Positions 34,800 through 46,219 of a stretch of 64,000 nt of DNA are shown piece after piece. The notes beneath the pieces are model-generated. The model was given only the letters and a program-made list of their open reading frames with translations. It was not told where the DNA came from and did not search any database. Numbering within the stretch: the first letter of the stretch is position 1; each line of letters opens with the position of its first letter. Made by a program: the position numbers and the translations under genes. The stretch is from Bog-756 sp963769765 (GTDB lineage Bacteria > Actinomycetota > Acidimicrobiia > Acidimicrobiales > RAAP-2), in NCBI GenBank assembly GCA_963769765.1, contig CAVYNA010000003.1, positions 62,001 through 126,000 of the forward strand, given 5' to 3'.

Positions 34800-36446
34800 G
34801 TGAGCACGTGGAACTTCGCAGACGCCTGGGACGCGGTCGCCGCGACCCTGCCGGAAGCGCCCGCCCTGACCCACGGCGGTCGCACCCTCTCATGGGAGGC
34901 GTTCGACCAGCGCGCCGAGCGCCTCGCGCGCCGGCTGCTCGAGACAGGGGTCGCCCGCCAGGACAAGATCGCCCTCTACCTGACCAACTGCCCCGAGTAC
35001 CTCGAGACGACCTTCGCCTGCCTCAAGATCTCGCTCGTCCCGATCAACACCAACTACCGCTACGTCGCAGATGAGCTCGCCTACGTCTGGGACAACGCCG
35101 ACGCGGTGGCCGTCGTCTTCCACGGGACGTTCGCCGATCGGATCGAGGGGATCCGCGACCGTCTCGGCGGGGTGAAGCAGTGGCTCTGGGTCGACGACGG
35201 CACCGCTCCCTGCCCGACGTGGGCGCAGTCGTACGAGGACATCGTCGGCGGGCCCGACGCAGCGCCTGGAGCGGAGCGGGTCCGCGCCCCTTGGGACCGG
35301 AGTCCCGACGACCTCTTCATGCTCTACACGGGCGGCACCACCGGGATGCCCAAGGGTGTCATGTGGAGGCAGGACGACCTGTTCTCGCGTCTCAACAGCG
35401 GAGGGTTCCGCCGCTATCCCGATGACGGCACCCCGGCGGACATCACAGCGGAGCTCCAGCGCAATGGTCCGGGGATGACCATGCTGCCGGCCTGCCCGCT
35501 CATGCACGGCACCGGCGGGTTCACCTCCCTCGAGTGCCTCAGCGAGGGGGGCCGGGTCGTGACGCTGACCGAGCGCCACTTCGACCCGGTCGAGCTCCTC
35601 GACGCGGTCGAGCGCGAGCGGGTCCAGAGCCTGGTCATCGTCGGCGACGTCTTCGCCAAGCCGGTCCTCGGGGCACTCGACGCAGAGCCCGGGCGCTGGG
35701 ACCTTTCGAGCCTGATCGGGGTGGTCTCCTCGGGCGTCATGTGGAGCGAACCCACCAAGGAAGGGCTCCTGCGCCACAACCCGAACCTGTTGCTGGTCGA
35801 TGTCTTCTCGTCGTCGGAGGCGCTCGGCATGGGCACTTCGGTCTCGTCGGGAGCGCACGCGGCGTCGACGGCCGAGTTCACGCTCGGACCCGAGGTCCGG
35901 GTCATCGACGCGGAGGGACATGACGTCGAACCCGGCTCGGGGGTCACCGGTGTGCTCGCGCTCGGGGGACGGAATCCGCTCGGGTACTACAAGGACTCCG
36001 AGAAGTCGGCGGCGACCTTCAAGATCATCGACGGCGTCCGCTACTCGGTGCCCGGCGACTTCGCGCAGGTCGAGGCCGACGGGTCGATCCACCTGCTCGG
36101 CCGCGGATCGGTCTGTATCAACACCGGCGGCGAGAAGGTCTACCCCGAAGAGGTCGAAGAGGTGCTGAAGACCATCGACGGCGTCGCCGATGCGGTCGTC
36201 GTCGGGATCCCCGACGAGCGCTTCGGCGAGGAGATCGTGGCAGTCGTCGAGCTCGCGGCGGACAAGCCGGATCCATCCCTCACCGCCGACGGCGTCATCG
36301 AGCATGTGAAGACCCGGCTCGCGGGCTACAAGGCGCCACGCCAGGTGCGCTTCGTCCCGACCATCGGGCGCTCTCCTGCCGGAAAGGTCGACTACGGGCG
36401 CCACCGCCGGGAGGCGGCGCAGTGGCTCGACGTGCCGCTCGGCTGA
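34800..36446 (+). CDS. acyl-CoA synthetase (AMP-forming, FadD-like)
   Basis: A 548-residue ANL-superfamily enzyme that activates a carboxylic acid with ATP and CoA. The P-loop-like FMLYTGGTTGMPKGVMWRQ, the A5-like DVFSSSEALGMG, GDFAQVEADGSIHLLGRGS and INTGGEKVYPEEVEE motifs are in order. SPAGKVDYGRHR holds the catalytic Lys. The GTG at 34800 begins the family-typical STWNFADAWDAV and follows a GGAGGGGGAGG site. It is divergent from the acyl-CoA dehydrogenase; the two may act on the same acyl group. Substrate length is unknown. Confidence 0.92.
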   Translation: MSTWNFADAWDAVAATLPEAPALTHGGRTLSWEAFDQRAERLARRLLETGVARQDKIALYLTNCPEYLETTFACLKISLVPINTNYRYVADELAYVWDNADAVAVVFHGTFADRIEGIRDRLGGVKQWLWVDDGTAPCPTWAQSYEDIVGGPDAAPGAERVRAPWDRSPDDLFMLYTGGTTGMPKGVMWRQDDLFSRLNSGGFRRYPDDGTPADITAELQRNGPGMTMLPACPLMHGTGGFTSLECLSEGGRVVTLTERHFDPVELLDAVERERVQSLVIVGDVFAKPVLGALDAEPGRWDLSSLIGVVSSGVMWSEPTKEGLLRHNPNLLLVDVFSSSEALGMGTSVSSGAHAASTAEFTLGPEVRVIDAEGHDVEPGSGVTGVLALGGRNPLGYYKDSEKSAATFKIIDGVRYSVPGDFAQVEADGSIHLLGRGSVCINTGGEKVYPEEVEEVLKTIDGVADAVVVGIPDERFGEEIVAVVELAADKPDPSLTADGVIEHVKTRLAGYKAPRQVRFVPTIGRSPAGKVDYGRHRREAAQWLDVPLG

Positions 36447-36462
36447 GCGGCACCGCCTGCGC

Positions 36463-37206
36463 TCAGCCCTTGTTGGCTCCGTGCAGGCGCACGAAGTCGT
36501 TGACGGTGTAGTACGCGTCGATCGACTCGCCGGCGTCCCCCCAGAAGCCCTCGAGGACGTCGTAGGCCATCTTCGACTCGGCGATGTAGTGGTTGTTGAC
36601 ATCGGTGATCTCGAGCTCGCCCCGTCCCGACGGCTCCAGCGTGGAGATCACGTCGAAGACGTGGGCGTCGTAGCAGTAGATCCCGGTGACCCCGTAGTTC
36701 GAGGCCGGCTGGTCGGGCTTCTCGACGATCGCGACGATGCGGCCGTCCTCGTCGAAGGTCGGCACCCCGAGATGGCGGAGGTGCTCGACCTCCTCCACCG
36801 GCGTGAGGAGGATGCGCGCCCCGTTCGGATCCGCACGGAACGCGTCCACCATCGGCTTGATCGAGCGCTCGACGATGTTGTCGGCGAGCATGACGAGCAC
36901 CGCCTCGCCGTCGACGAACCGGGCCGCCAACCCGAGCGCCTCGGCGATCCCGCCCGGCCGGTCCTGGTAGCCGTAGCTGAGCCGGTCGATCCCGAACTCG
37001 TGCCCGTTCCCGAGAAGCCGGAGGAATTCCCCGGCGTGGGTGCCGCCGGTGACCAGCATGATCTCGGTGATCTCGGCGTTGACCAGTGCCTCGATCCCCC
37101 AGTTGATCATCGGGCGGTCGTAGATCGGCAGGAGGTGCTTGTTCGTGATCCGGGTCAGAGGATGGAGCCGGGAACCGGTCCCACCGGCGAGGATGACACC
37201 CTTCAC
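36463..37206 (-). CDS. sugar nucleotidyltransferase (glucose-1-phosphate thymidylyltransferase-like)
   Basis: A 247-residue protein. GVILAGGTGSRLHPLTRITN is the nucleotide-binding signature, KHLLPIYDRPMINWGIEAL the sugar-phosphate region, and IVEKPDQPASNYGVTGIYCYD and GELEITDVNNHYI complete the family. The nearest class is RmlA-like, but it is shorter than classical RmlA and other nucleotide or sugar specificity is possible. The GTG at 37206 is preceded by TAGGCT with eight bases between. It probably supplies activated sugar for the glycosyltransferases elsewhere in the window. Confidence 0.85.
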   Translation of the reverse strand: MKGVILAGGTGSRLHPLTRITNKHLLPIYDRPMINWGIEALVNAEITEIMLVTGGTHAGEFLRLLGNGHEFGIDRLSYGYQDRPGGIAEALGLAARFVDGEAVLVMLADNIVERSIKPMVDAFRADPNGARILLTPVEEVEHLRHLGVPTFDEDGRIVAIVEKPDQPASNYGVTGIYCYDAHVFDVISTLEPSGRGELEITDVNNHYIAESKMAYDVLEGFWGDAGESIDAYYTVNDFVRLHGANKG

Positions 37207-37214
37207 GGGCAGGG

Positions 37215-37220
37215 AGCCTA
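37215..37220 (-). promoter_or_regulatory. -10 box of the sugar nucleotidyltransferase
   Basis: TAGGCT on the minus strand lies eight bases before the GTG at 37206; it overlaps the stop region of the upstream gene. Confidence 0.4.
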
Positions 37221-38096
37221 GGCGAGGACGTCCCGCCCGTGCCCAGCGTGCTCGGCGAGCACCGCGTCGGAGAGCACGGGCCAACACCGCTGCGCCCAGG
37301 GGCCGAACGGCCGGTCCGCGGACGCGACGCATGCGATGCCGGCCACCGGATCGACCCACAGAAAGGAGCCGCTCCGCCCGAAGTGACCGGACGTCGCCGC
37401 CGAGTTGGACGCGCCCGTCCAGTGCGGTTGCTTGTGCCCACGCAGCTCCGGCCCGAGGCCCCAGTCGCACGGATCGTACCTGCGGTATCCCGGGAGGACG
37501 CCGGCGAGACCGGGGAACTGGACCGACGTGGCCTCGCAGAGCGTCTCGGAGCTGATCAGGGACGGCACCAGCAGTTCTCCCGCGAGAGCGAGGAGGTCGT
37601 CCACCGGTCCGGTCAACCCCGCAGCCGCGCCGTCCGACGTCGCGGGCGTGAGCGTGGTCGACGTCATGCCGAGGGGATCGAGGACTCCGTGGTGGAGGTA
37701 CTCGGGAAATGGCATCTCCGAACGCGCCTCGAGCACCTCGGCGAGGATCAGGTAGCCGGCATTCGAGTAGATCCGGTCCGCGCCCGGCGCTGCGACCGGC
37801 GGACCCGGATCCGGACCGAGTCCTGAAGCGTGCGCGAGCAAGTGGCGCACGGTCGCGTTCGGCGGTCCGGCGGCGTCTTCGAGCGCGACGGTGCCTTCCT
37901 CGACCGCGATGAGCACCGCCAGCGCGGTCGCGAGCTTGGTGACCGACGCCCAGGCGAAGGCGCGCGTCGTCGCGCCGGCGGTCTCCACCCGCGCGACAGG
38001 TTCGGTGCCCCCGGTGGTCCGAGTCACGTCGATGGCCACCGCACCTGCGACGGCATGGTCGACCGGCCACTCCCCGATCAGTTCCAGCGCCTCCAT
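37218..38096 (-). CDS. beta-lactamase family serine hydrolase
   Basis: A 292-residue protein of the class C beta-lactamase/esterase fold. AFAWASVTKLATALAV contains the S-x-x-K nucleophile, DRIYSNAGYLIL the Y-x-N base, and SGHFGRSGSFLWVD the third motif. HLLAHASGLGPDPGPP is also typical. No signal peptide is visible, so it is likely a cytosolic esterase or amidase rather than a lactamase. The ATG at 38096 is preceded by TACGCT eight bases upstream. Confidence 0.85.
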   Translation of the reverse strand: MEALELIGEWPVDHAVAGAVAIDVTRTTGGTEPVARVETAGATTRAFAWASVTKLATALAVLIAVEEGTVALEDAAGPPNATVRHLLAHASGLGPDPGPPVAAPGADRIYSNAGYLILAEVLEARSEMPFPEYLHHGVLDPLGMTSTTLTPATSDGAAAGLTGPVDDLLALAGELLVPSLISSETLCEATSVQFPGLAGVLPGYRRYDPCDWGLGPELRGHKQPHWTGASNSAATSGHFGRSGSFLWVDPVAGIACVASADRPFGPWAQRCWPVLSDAVLAEHAGHGRDVLA

Positions 38097-38104
38097 GCGG
38101 TGCG

Positions 38105-38110
38105 AGCGTA
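38105..38110 (-). promoter_or_regulatory. -10 box of the serine hydrolase
   Basis: TACGCT on the minus strand is followed by eight bases and the ATG at 38096. Confidence 0.4.
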
Positions 38111-38138
38111 GATGAGGACGCCCGTCGGTTCCGCTGGC

Positions 38139-38144
38139 TACTGT
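38139..38144 (+). promoter_or_regulatory. -10 box for the lipase gene
   Basis: TACTGT faces the opposite way from the box at 38105, so the two genes appear to share a short divergent promoter. It overlaps the first GTG of the lipase, which argues for a later start. Confidence 0.35.
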
Positions 38145-39507
38145 GGTGCATCGGGGTGGAACCGCAGGCGGCCTGACGAGCGACCGGGTGGGGAGCGAGC
38201 TGGACGATCGACGTGCGCTGCGACGAGCGTTGCCGCGTCGGCACGCGTCCTTGCTCGCCGTCGTACTCGTCGCCTTGACCGGTTGCACCGCGGCGACCGG
38301 GGCCCCGACGACCGCCGGACCAACCCCTCCGCCCGTCCCCGCGCGGCCGACTGCGTTCTACGCCGTGCCCGTGCCGCTCGACGCCGAGCCGCCGGGCTCG
38401 GTGATCCGCGCCGCGATCGTCCGCACGACTGGCAGCCTCCCGGTCGGCACGACCGTCGAACGCGTGCTCTACCACTCCGAGTCGGCCGGGGGCGGGGACG
38501 TCGCGGTCTCCGGACTGGTCGTGATCCCCGCGGGACCTCCACCCCGCGGCGGGTTCCCGATCGTCGCATGGGCGCACGGCACCGCAGGGCTCGCGCCGAA
38601 GTGCGCGCCGTCGGTCACCGGCGCGGGGACCGTGCCGTACCTCGACGCCCTCGTCCACGACCGGATGATCGTCGCGGCCACCGACTACCAGGGCCTCGGG
38701 ACCCCGGACGGCACGAGCCCCTACCTGGTCGGTGCCAGCGAGGCACAGGACGTACTCGACGCCGTCAGGGCAGCTCGCCAGCTCGCCGGTGCGGCGGCCT
38801 CGAACACGGTCGTGCTCCTCGGGCACTCCCAGGGTGGCCAGGCCGCACTCTTCGCCGCGCAGCTCGCACCCGAGTACGCACCCGAGCTGTTCGTCGCGGG
38901 TGTGGTCGCGGCAGCACCGGTGACCTCGGTCCTCGAATTCGCACCTTCGACCCATTCGCACCCGGAGGGTCCGGCGGGACCGGCGGGTCCGGTGGGCCCC
39001 GCAGGCCCGGCGGGTCCGGGGGCGGGGTACCTGCTCATGGCATTCGACGCCTGGGCGAGCGTCTACGGCAACCTCTCGCTCGGCTCGTTGGTCGCCACGA
39101 CCACCCTCGACCGGATGGGAATCGTCGGCGGACAGTGCGACGCAACCGTGGAAGCGGTGTTCGACGGCGAGACGGCCACCACCTTGTTCGCGGGTGCGTG
39201 GCGGACGTACGGCCCACTTCTCGCAGACGTCTCGCAGAACGTCCCCGGTGGGACGCCGATCTCGTCACCGGTGTTGGTGGTGCAGGGCACCGCGGACGGA
39301 ATCGTCCCGTACGCCTCGACCACTGCGTTCGTCGCGCAGCGCCTCTGTGCTGCCGAGGACGACACGGTCGAGTACCTGTCCGTGCGCAGGGCCGGCCACG
39401 ACGACATCCTGGCTGCGGCGACCAGCCCGATCGTGGCGTGGATCACGCAGCGGCTGGAGGGCATGCGGGCGCCGACGACCTGTGCGTCGGACTCGCGCCG
39501 CTCGTAG
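38143..39507 (+). CDS. secreted lipase lipoprotein with a collagen-like insert
   Basis: Up to 454 residues. The signal ends in the lipobox ALTGC. FPIVAWAHGTAGLAPKCAPS, VAATDYQGLGTPDG, LLGHSQGGQAALFAAQ (Ser), VQGTADGIVPYASTTAF (Asp) and RRAGHDDILAAAT (His) define a secretory lipase-type triad. Between the Ser and Asp lies a run of GPA/GPV triplets (about residues 276-293), resembling a short collagen-like spacer. The first GTG is at 38143; a GTG at 38188 is more likely if the -10 box at 38139 is real. It converges with ftsX with one base between the stops. Confidence 0.82.
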   Translation: MVHRGGTAGGLTSDRVGSELDDRRALRRALPRRHASLLAVVLVALTGCTAATGAPTTAGPTPPPVPARPTAFYAVPVPLDAEPPGSVIRAAIVRTTGSLPVGTTVERVLYHSESAGGGDVAVSGLVVIPAGPPPRGGFPIVAWAHGTAGLAPKCAPSVTGAGTVPYLDALVHDRMIVAATDYQGLGTPDGTSPYLVGASEAQDVLDAVRAARQLAGAAASNTVVLLGHSQGGQAALFAAQLAPEYAPELFVAGVVAAAPVTSVLEFAPSTHSHPEGPAGPAGPVGPAGPAGPGAGYLLMAFDAWASVYGNLSLGSLVATTTLDRMGIVGGQCDATVEAVFDGETATTLFAGAWRTYGPLLADVSQNVPGGTPISSPVLVVQGTADGIVPYASTTAFVAQRLCAAEDDTVEYLSVRRAGHDDILAAATSPIVAWITQRLEGMRAPTTCASDSRRS

Positions 39508-39508
39508 C

Positions 39509-40399
39509 TCAGACGTCGAGGAAGCGCCGGACCGCGAGCGCGGAACCGACCACGCCGACCACCACGCCGACCACACCGACCACCGTGCAGATGCCGACGA
39601 CCTCCCAGCCCGGAATCGACATCCGGACGAAGAGGTTTCCCTGGTTCGCGGCCGTCTTGGCCGTGTCGAGCGGGATCCCGAGGTAGAGCGCGAGGACCAC
39701 GAGCACGGCGACCACCGCACCGAGCAGACCCTGGACCAGACCTTCGGCCATGAAGGGCAGTCGGATGAACCAGTTGGTCGCGCCGACCAGCTTCATCACC
39801 GAGACCTCACGTCGCCGAGCGAAGATGGCCATGCGGATGGTGTTGAGGATCAGCACCGACGCGGACAGCAACAGGACCACGGCGACCGCGAGGAACACCA
39901 ACTGGAGGATGTGGATGACGCTCTGCATCGTCTTGATCTGCTGGCCCGGGTACTTCACGTCGAAGATGCCGGGCTTGCCATAGAAGGCCTGGTAGACCGC
40001 GGTCGCCTCCGACGGGTCGTTGAGCACGCACCGGTAGGACGAGGGGTAGTCGGAGAGCTGGGTCGAGTTGAACTCGTCGGCCGGCTCGATCGCCCTGGCC
40101 TCGTTGTAGTCGTACGCCTGGCTTCGGTACGTCCACGACTTCACGTAGGGGTTCTGGGTCAGCTGGTTCCCGATCGAGGTGATCTGGGACTGACTCGCCG
40201 TGGGGTTGACGAAGACGATGGTCTGGACCCCGTTCTGCCACTGGACCGCTGCCTTCGACGCACCCTGCTTGAGCAGGAGGGCCGAACCGACCAGTGCGAG
40301 GGAGACCGCGACAGTCAGGATGGCGGCGACGGTCATCAACCTGTTCCGCCACAGGTTGGTGACGGCCTCTCGCGAGACGTAGCCGGCAGAGATGGGCAT
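39509..40399 (-). CDS. ftsX: cell division protein FtsX
   Basis: A 296-residue membrane protein with four transmembrane segments: the first in LMTVAAILTVAVSLALVGSA and three after residue 160 (IHILQLVFLAVAVVLLLSAS and later). The large external loop holds a Cys in SYRCVLNDPS. IFARRREVSVMKLVGATNWF is the FtsX/MacB signature. With FtsE it forms the ABC-type complex that activates peptidoglycan hydrolases at the septum. The ATG shares one base with the ftsE stop (TGATG). Confidence 0.95.
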   Translation of the reverse strand: MPISAGYVSREAVTNLWRNRLMTVAAILTVAVSLALVGSALLLKQGASKAAVQWQNGVQTIVFVNPTASQSQITSIGNQLTQNPYVKSWTYRSQAYDYNEARAIEPADEFNSTQLSDYPSSYRCVLNDPSEATAVYQAFYGKPGIFDVKYPGQQIKTMQSVIHILQLVFLAVAVVLLLSASVLILNTIRMAIFARRREVSVMKLVGATNWFIRLPFMAEGLVQGLLGAVVAVLVVLALYLGIPLDTAKTAANQGNLFVRMSIPGWEVVGICTVVGVVGVVVGVVGSALAVRRFLDV

Positions 40400-41196
40400 C
40401 AGGTGCGGGCGGCGACGCTTCCGGGACGAGGCCGGGGTCGCGCGGGCGGTTCGACCGGCGCGGCTTCCGCGATGGCGCCGGTCGGCGAGCCAGCGCCTGC
40501 GGCCGCCGTCGCGCTGTCGATGCCGTACACGCCGTGGGCCTGGTCGCGCACGAGCACACCTCGGTCGAGCTCGATCACCCGGCGGCGCATCTGGTCGACC
40601 ATGCCGGCGTCGTGGGTCGCGATGATGACGGTGGTTCCGGTCCGGTTGATTCGGTCCAGCAGTCGCATGATCCCGAGGCTGGTGGCCGGGTCGAGATTGC
40701 CCGTCGGCTCGTCGGCGAGGAGGATGAGCGGCCGGTTGACGAACGCGCGGGCGACGGCCACCCGTTGCTGCTCCCCACCGGAGAGCTCGTGGGGGAGGTT
40801 GTCGCGCTTCTTCGCGAGGCCGACCAGGTCGAGGACTTGGGGCACCTGCGAGGCGATGACGTGCTTGGGCCGGCCGATGACCTCGAGCGCGAACGCGACG
40901 TTCTCGAAGACGGTCTTGTTGGGGAGCAGGCGGAAGTCCTGGAAGACGCAGCCGATGTTCCGGCGCAAGTAGGGGATCCTCCACTTGGCCAGGTGCCCGA
41001 TCTCCTTGCCCGCCTCCCAGATCCGCCCGGAGTCGGGCATCTCCTCGCGCAGCAGGAGCCGGATGAAGGTGGTCTTGCCCGAGCCGGAAGGTCCGACCAG
41101 GAAGACGAACTCACCCTTGTCGATCTCGACGTTGCAGTCCTTCAGCGCAACGGTCGAGCCTTTGTACGTCTTGGTGACGTGTTCGAATGTGATCAT
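40399..41196 (-). CDS. ftsE: cell division ATP-binding protein FtsE
   Basis: A 265-residue ABC ATPase. Walker A GPSGSGKT (residues 35-42), signature LSGGEQQR (138-145) and Walker B LILLADEPTGNLDP are intact, and VTKTYKGSTVALKDCNVEID is the FtsE N-terminus. A Pro/Arg-rich tail after residue 225 (PPARPRPRPGS) is longer than in E. coli. It lies between prfB and ftsX, a common actinobacterial order. The ATG at 41196 has no evident ribosome site. Confidence 0.96.
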   Translation of the reverse strand: MITFEHVTKTYKGSTVALKDCNVEIDKGEFVFLVGPSGSGKTTFIRLLLREEMPDSGRIWEAGKEIGHLAKWRIPYLRRNIGCVFQDFRLLPNKTVFENVAFALEVIGRPKHVIASQVPQVLDLVGLAKKRDNLPHELSGGEQQRVAVARAFVNRPLILLADEPTGNLDPATSLGIMRLLDRINRTGTTVIIATHDAGMVDQMRRRVIELDRGVLVRDQAHGVYGIDSATAAAGAGSPTGAIAEAAPVEPPARPRPRPGSVAART

Positions 41197-41254
41197 GAAC
41201 GGGAGCGCAGCAGCGGCGGGGAGGGGCACACGGCTCGGACTGCCACGCCCCGTC

Positions 41255-41260
41255 ACTCTA
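41255..41260 (-). promoter_or_regulatory. possible -10 box for ftsEX
   Basis: TAGAGT on the minus strand, about 60 bases before the ftsE ATG, with a weak TTCCGC 17 bases upstream. Confidence 0.35.
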
Positions 41261-41331
41261 CCCTCCGCGACGCGCATGCGGAAGCACACCCTGCCCGGGC
41301 CGGCTCGCGAGACCTGCGACCTGGTGCGCGC

Positions 41332-42492
41332 TCAGCGCCTCGTGCCCCGCTCCTCCGCACGACGTCGCAGCTCCGGCTCGATGAACTGATCGAGGTCACC
41401 GTCGAGGACGGCGTCGACGTTTCCGCTCTCCCACTTCGTGCGGAGGTCCTTCACCTGCTGGTACGGCGCCAGCACGTAGGAGCGGATCTGGTTGCCCCAT
41501 GCGTTGTCGGTGCGATCACCGGAGAGCTCGTCGAGCGTCGCCTGGTGCTCGGCGCGCTCGCGTTCGGCGAGCTTCGCCGCCAGGACCTGCATGGCCTTCG
41601 CCTTGTTCTGGTGCTGGCTCCGCTGGTTCTGGCAGGAGACCACGATCCCGCTCGGCAGATGGGTGAGGCGCACCGCCGAGTCGGTCTTGTTGACGTGCTG
41701 ACCGCCGGCACCTGACGAGCGGTAGGTGTCGATGCGCAGGTCCTTCTCGTCGATGGTCACCTCGTCGGAGACGTCCTCGAGGAAGGGGACGACGTCGAGC
41801 GACGCGAAGCTGGTCTGCCGGCGGTGGTTGGCGTCGAACGGAGAGATGCGGACGAGGCGGTGCACGCCGCGCTCGGCGGACAACAGGCCGAATGCATAGC
41901 GACCGCGGACGATGAACGTCGCGGAGAGCAGGCCCGCCTCCTGTCCGGGCGTCGCCTCTTCCACCTCGACGTCGAAGCCGCGGCGCTCGGCCCATCGGAG
42001 GTACATCCGGAGCATCATCTCGGCCCAGTCCTGCGCGTCGGTCCCGCCGGCGCCGGCGTGGATCTCCGCGACCGCGTCGCCGTCGTCGTAGTCACCGGAG
42101 AAGAGCGCGTGGAGCTCGAGTGTCCCGAGCCGTCGGTCGAGTCGGTCGGCTAGCTCCTCCACCTCCCCACGCACCGAGTCGTCACCCTCCTCTTCGGAGA
42201 GCTCGACGAGCGTGGTCGCGTCCGAGAGCATGGTGGCCAGCTCGTCGAGGAGGCCGAGGTCCTCGTTGGTGCGACCGAGCTCGGAGGTCACGTCGCGGGC
42301 GTGGTCGGCGTCGTCCCAGAGGTCCGGCTCCGAGACGGCCTTCTCCAGCTCGGTACGGCGTTCGACCAGGTAGTCCTTGCGCAGGAACTGCTCGGCCTCG
42401 GCGAACCGGCCGGCCAGCTTGGCCAGGGCGGCGTCGAGGTCGACGCGCTCGGGCCCGACGTCCCCTCGCCGGGGACCGTCCTGTCCGGCCAT
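41332..42492 (-). CDS. prfB: peptide chain release factor 2
   Basis: A 386-residue RF2 that terminates at UGA and UAA. RSSGAGGQHVNKTDSAVRLT contains the GGQ that reaches the peptidyl-transferase centre, and HRLVRISPFDANHRRQTSFA carries the SPF stop-recognition tripeptide. The programmed frameshift typical of many prfB genes is absent; the frame is continuous. The ATG is one base after the true secA stop (TGA-G-ATG). Confidence 0.96.
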   Translation of the reverse strand: MAGQDGPRRGDVGPERVDLDAALAKLAGRFAEAEQFLRKDYLVERRTELEKAVSEPDLWDDADHARDVTSELGRTNEDLGLLDELATMLSDATTLVELSEEEGDDSVRGEVEELADRLDRRLGTLELHALFSGDYDDGDAVAEIHAGAGGTDAQDWAEMMLRMYLRWAERRGFDVEVEEATPGQEAGLLSATFIVRGRYAFGLLSAERGVHRLVRISPFDANHRRQTSFASLDVVPFLEDVSDEVTIDEKDLRIDTYRSSGAGGQHVNKTDSAVRLTHLPSGIVVSCQNQRSQHQNKAKAMQVLAAKLAERERAEHQATLDELSGDRTDNAWGNQIRSYVLAPYQQVKDLRTKWESGNVDAVLDGDLDQFIEPELRRRAEERGTRR

Positions 42493-42493
42493 C

Positions 42494-45275
<2,782 letters not shown>

Positions 45276-45377
45276 GGACCCATCACTCTACTGCCGGGCC
45301 TGCTGCGGTCGGCCCGCACGCGTCGGTCCTGACGGGCCTCCCCCACCGCCGACGGAGGCTCCGGGGGAGGTCGCGGT

Positions 45378-45743
45378 TCAGGCGGTGCGGACCCGCTCGT
45401 AGAGCACGGTGACCGCCTTCGGGGCCCGGTGCCGGGGTTGCGAGCGTCCGACCAGGCGACCCTTGCTCTTCTCGAGTTGGTGCTCGAGCTTCTCGACCAC
45501 CAGGTCGACGGCTTCGAGCGGGAGGCGGGCGGTCGCTCGCGCCCGGACGATGTGGCCGTGGCCGCGGATGATGACCTCGCAACGCTCGCGGGCGGGGATC
45601 CTGCGGTTGTGCTCCTCGGAGAAGTGGATCTCTGCCCGGTCGAGGCCGGGGCAGAGGCGCCCGAGCCGGGCAACCTTTTCCCTGGTGAGCATCCTCACCT
45701 CGTCGGACACGATGTTCCTTCCATGCGCGATGACCACGTCCAC
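45378..45743 (-). CDS. hpf: ribosome hibernation promoting factor, short form
   Basis: A 121-residue HPF/YfiA-type protein. VVIAHGRNIVSDEVRMLTREK, LDRAEIHFSEEHNRR, RCEVIIRGHGHIVRARATA and PLEAVDLVVEKLEHQLEKSK give the beta-alpha-beta-beta-beta-alpha fold that binds the 30S decoding region and silences idle ribosomes. The C-terminal dimerisation domain of the long form is absent. The GTG at 45743 follows AGGAGG by eight bases. It precedes secA, as in many Gram-positive bacteria. Confidence 0.85.
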   Translation of the reverse strand: MDVVIAHGRNIVSDEVRMLTREKVARLGRLCPGLDRAEIHFSEEHNRRIPARERCEVIIRGHGHIVRARATARLPLEAVDLVVEKLEHQLEKSKGRLVGRSQPRHRAPKAVTVLYERVRTA

Positions 45744-45833
45744 GTTGTCGCCTCCTGGGCTCTGCGTCGGGTGCTACCTGGTGGTGTTTCGGATCCTCCT
45801 CGCTCGGGGCGTCTGTGCCCGCGTGGGTACCTT

Positions 45834-46114
45834 CGTGAACCGCGTGCGGCTGACCTGGTCTTTGACCCCACACTCGCCTGCAGTGGGAGTTGCGGCCCGG
45901 ATCCGGCGGCCGAGGCCACGATCGGCCGTCGGCCCTGCGGATCCGTGAATCGACCGCGTCGTCCCCTCTCCGCCCGCCCCCGACAACCGGGAGCGACACG
46001 GGCAGGACTTACCTCTAAGCCGCACCATGCTCAGCAACCACGAGTTGCCTTACGTGGGTCGTTTCGCCTGCGACTGGCTTCGACTTGCAACCACAGACCC
46101 GCACGCGGTTCACG
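45834..46114. repeat. 16-bp perfect inverted repeat in the hpf leader
   Basis: CGTGAACCGCGTGCGG at 45834-45849 recurs in inverted orientation at 46099-46114, with about 250 bases between. Both copies lie in the 45744-46219 non-coding interval, inside the predicted long leader of hpf. The copies could be binding sites or pair in RNA. Confidence 0.6.
46015..46113 (-). CDS. possible 32-codon leaderless upstream ORF
   Basis: A GTG at 46113, seven bases after a TAGACT box, opens a 32-residue frame starting MNRVRVCGCKSKP and ending EHGAA at TAG 46015. It may be a leader peptide in front of hpf-secA, or chance. No homologue is known to me. Confidence 0.25.
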   Translation of the reverse strand: MNRVRVCGCKSKPVAGETTHVRQLVVAEHGAA

Positions 46115-46120
46115 CGACCC

Positions 46121-46149
46121 AGTCTACGCCCGGCGGCGCGATCTGTCCG
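46121..46149 (-). promoter_or_regulatory. promoter for the hpf-secA-prfB cluster
   Basis: On the minus strand CGGACA (46149-46144) and TAGACT (46126-46121) are 17 bases apart. Transcription from here gives a leader of about 370 bases to hpf. Confidence 0.45.
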
Positions 46150-46219
46150 GGGTCAGCGTGTCGAGTTCATGATCTTGTGATCCCGGCGTCACACAACGGC
46201 AACACGCAGGCCGGACCGC

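Noticed and set aside
41332..42492. Programmed +1 frameshift in prfB
   Set aside because: The reading frame is continuous from the ATG at 42492 to the stop; no in-frame early TGA is present.
45774..46028. Basic ORF starting MVRLRGKSCPC in the hpf leader
   Set aside because: No family resemblance, strongly biased Arg/Thr composition and overlap with the predicted leader suggest it is not coding.
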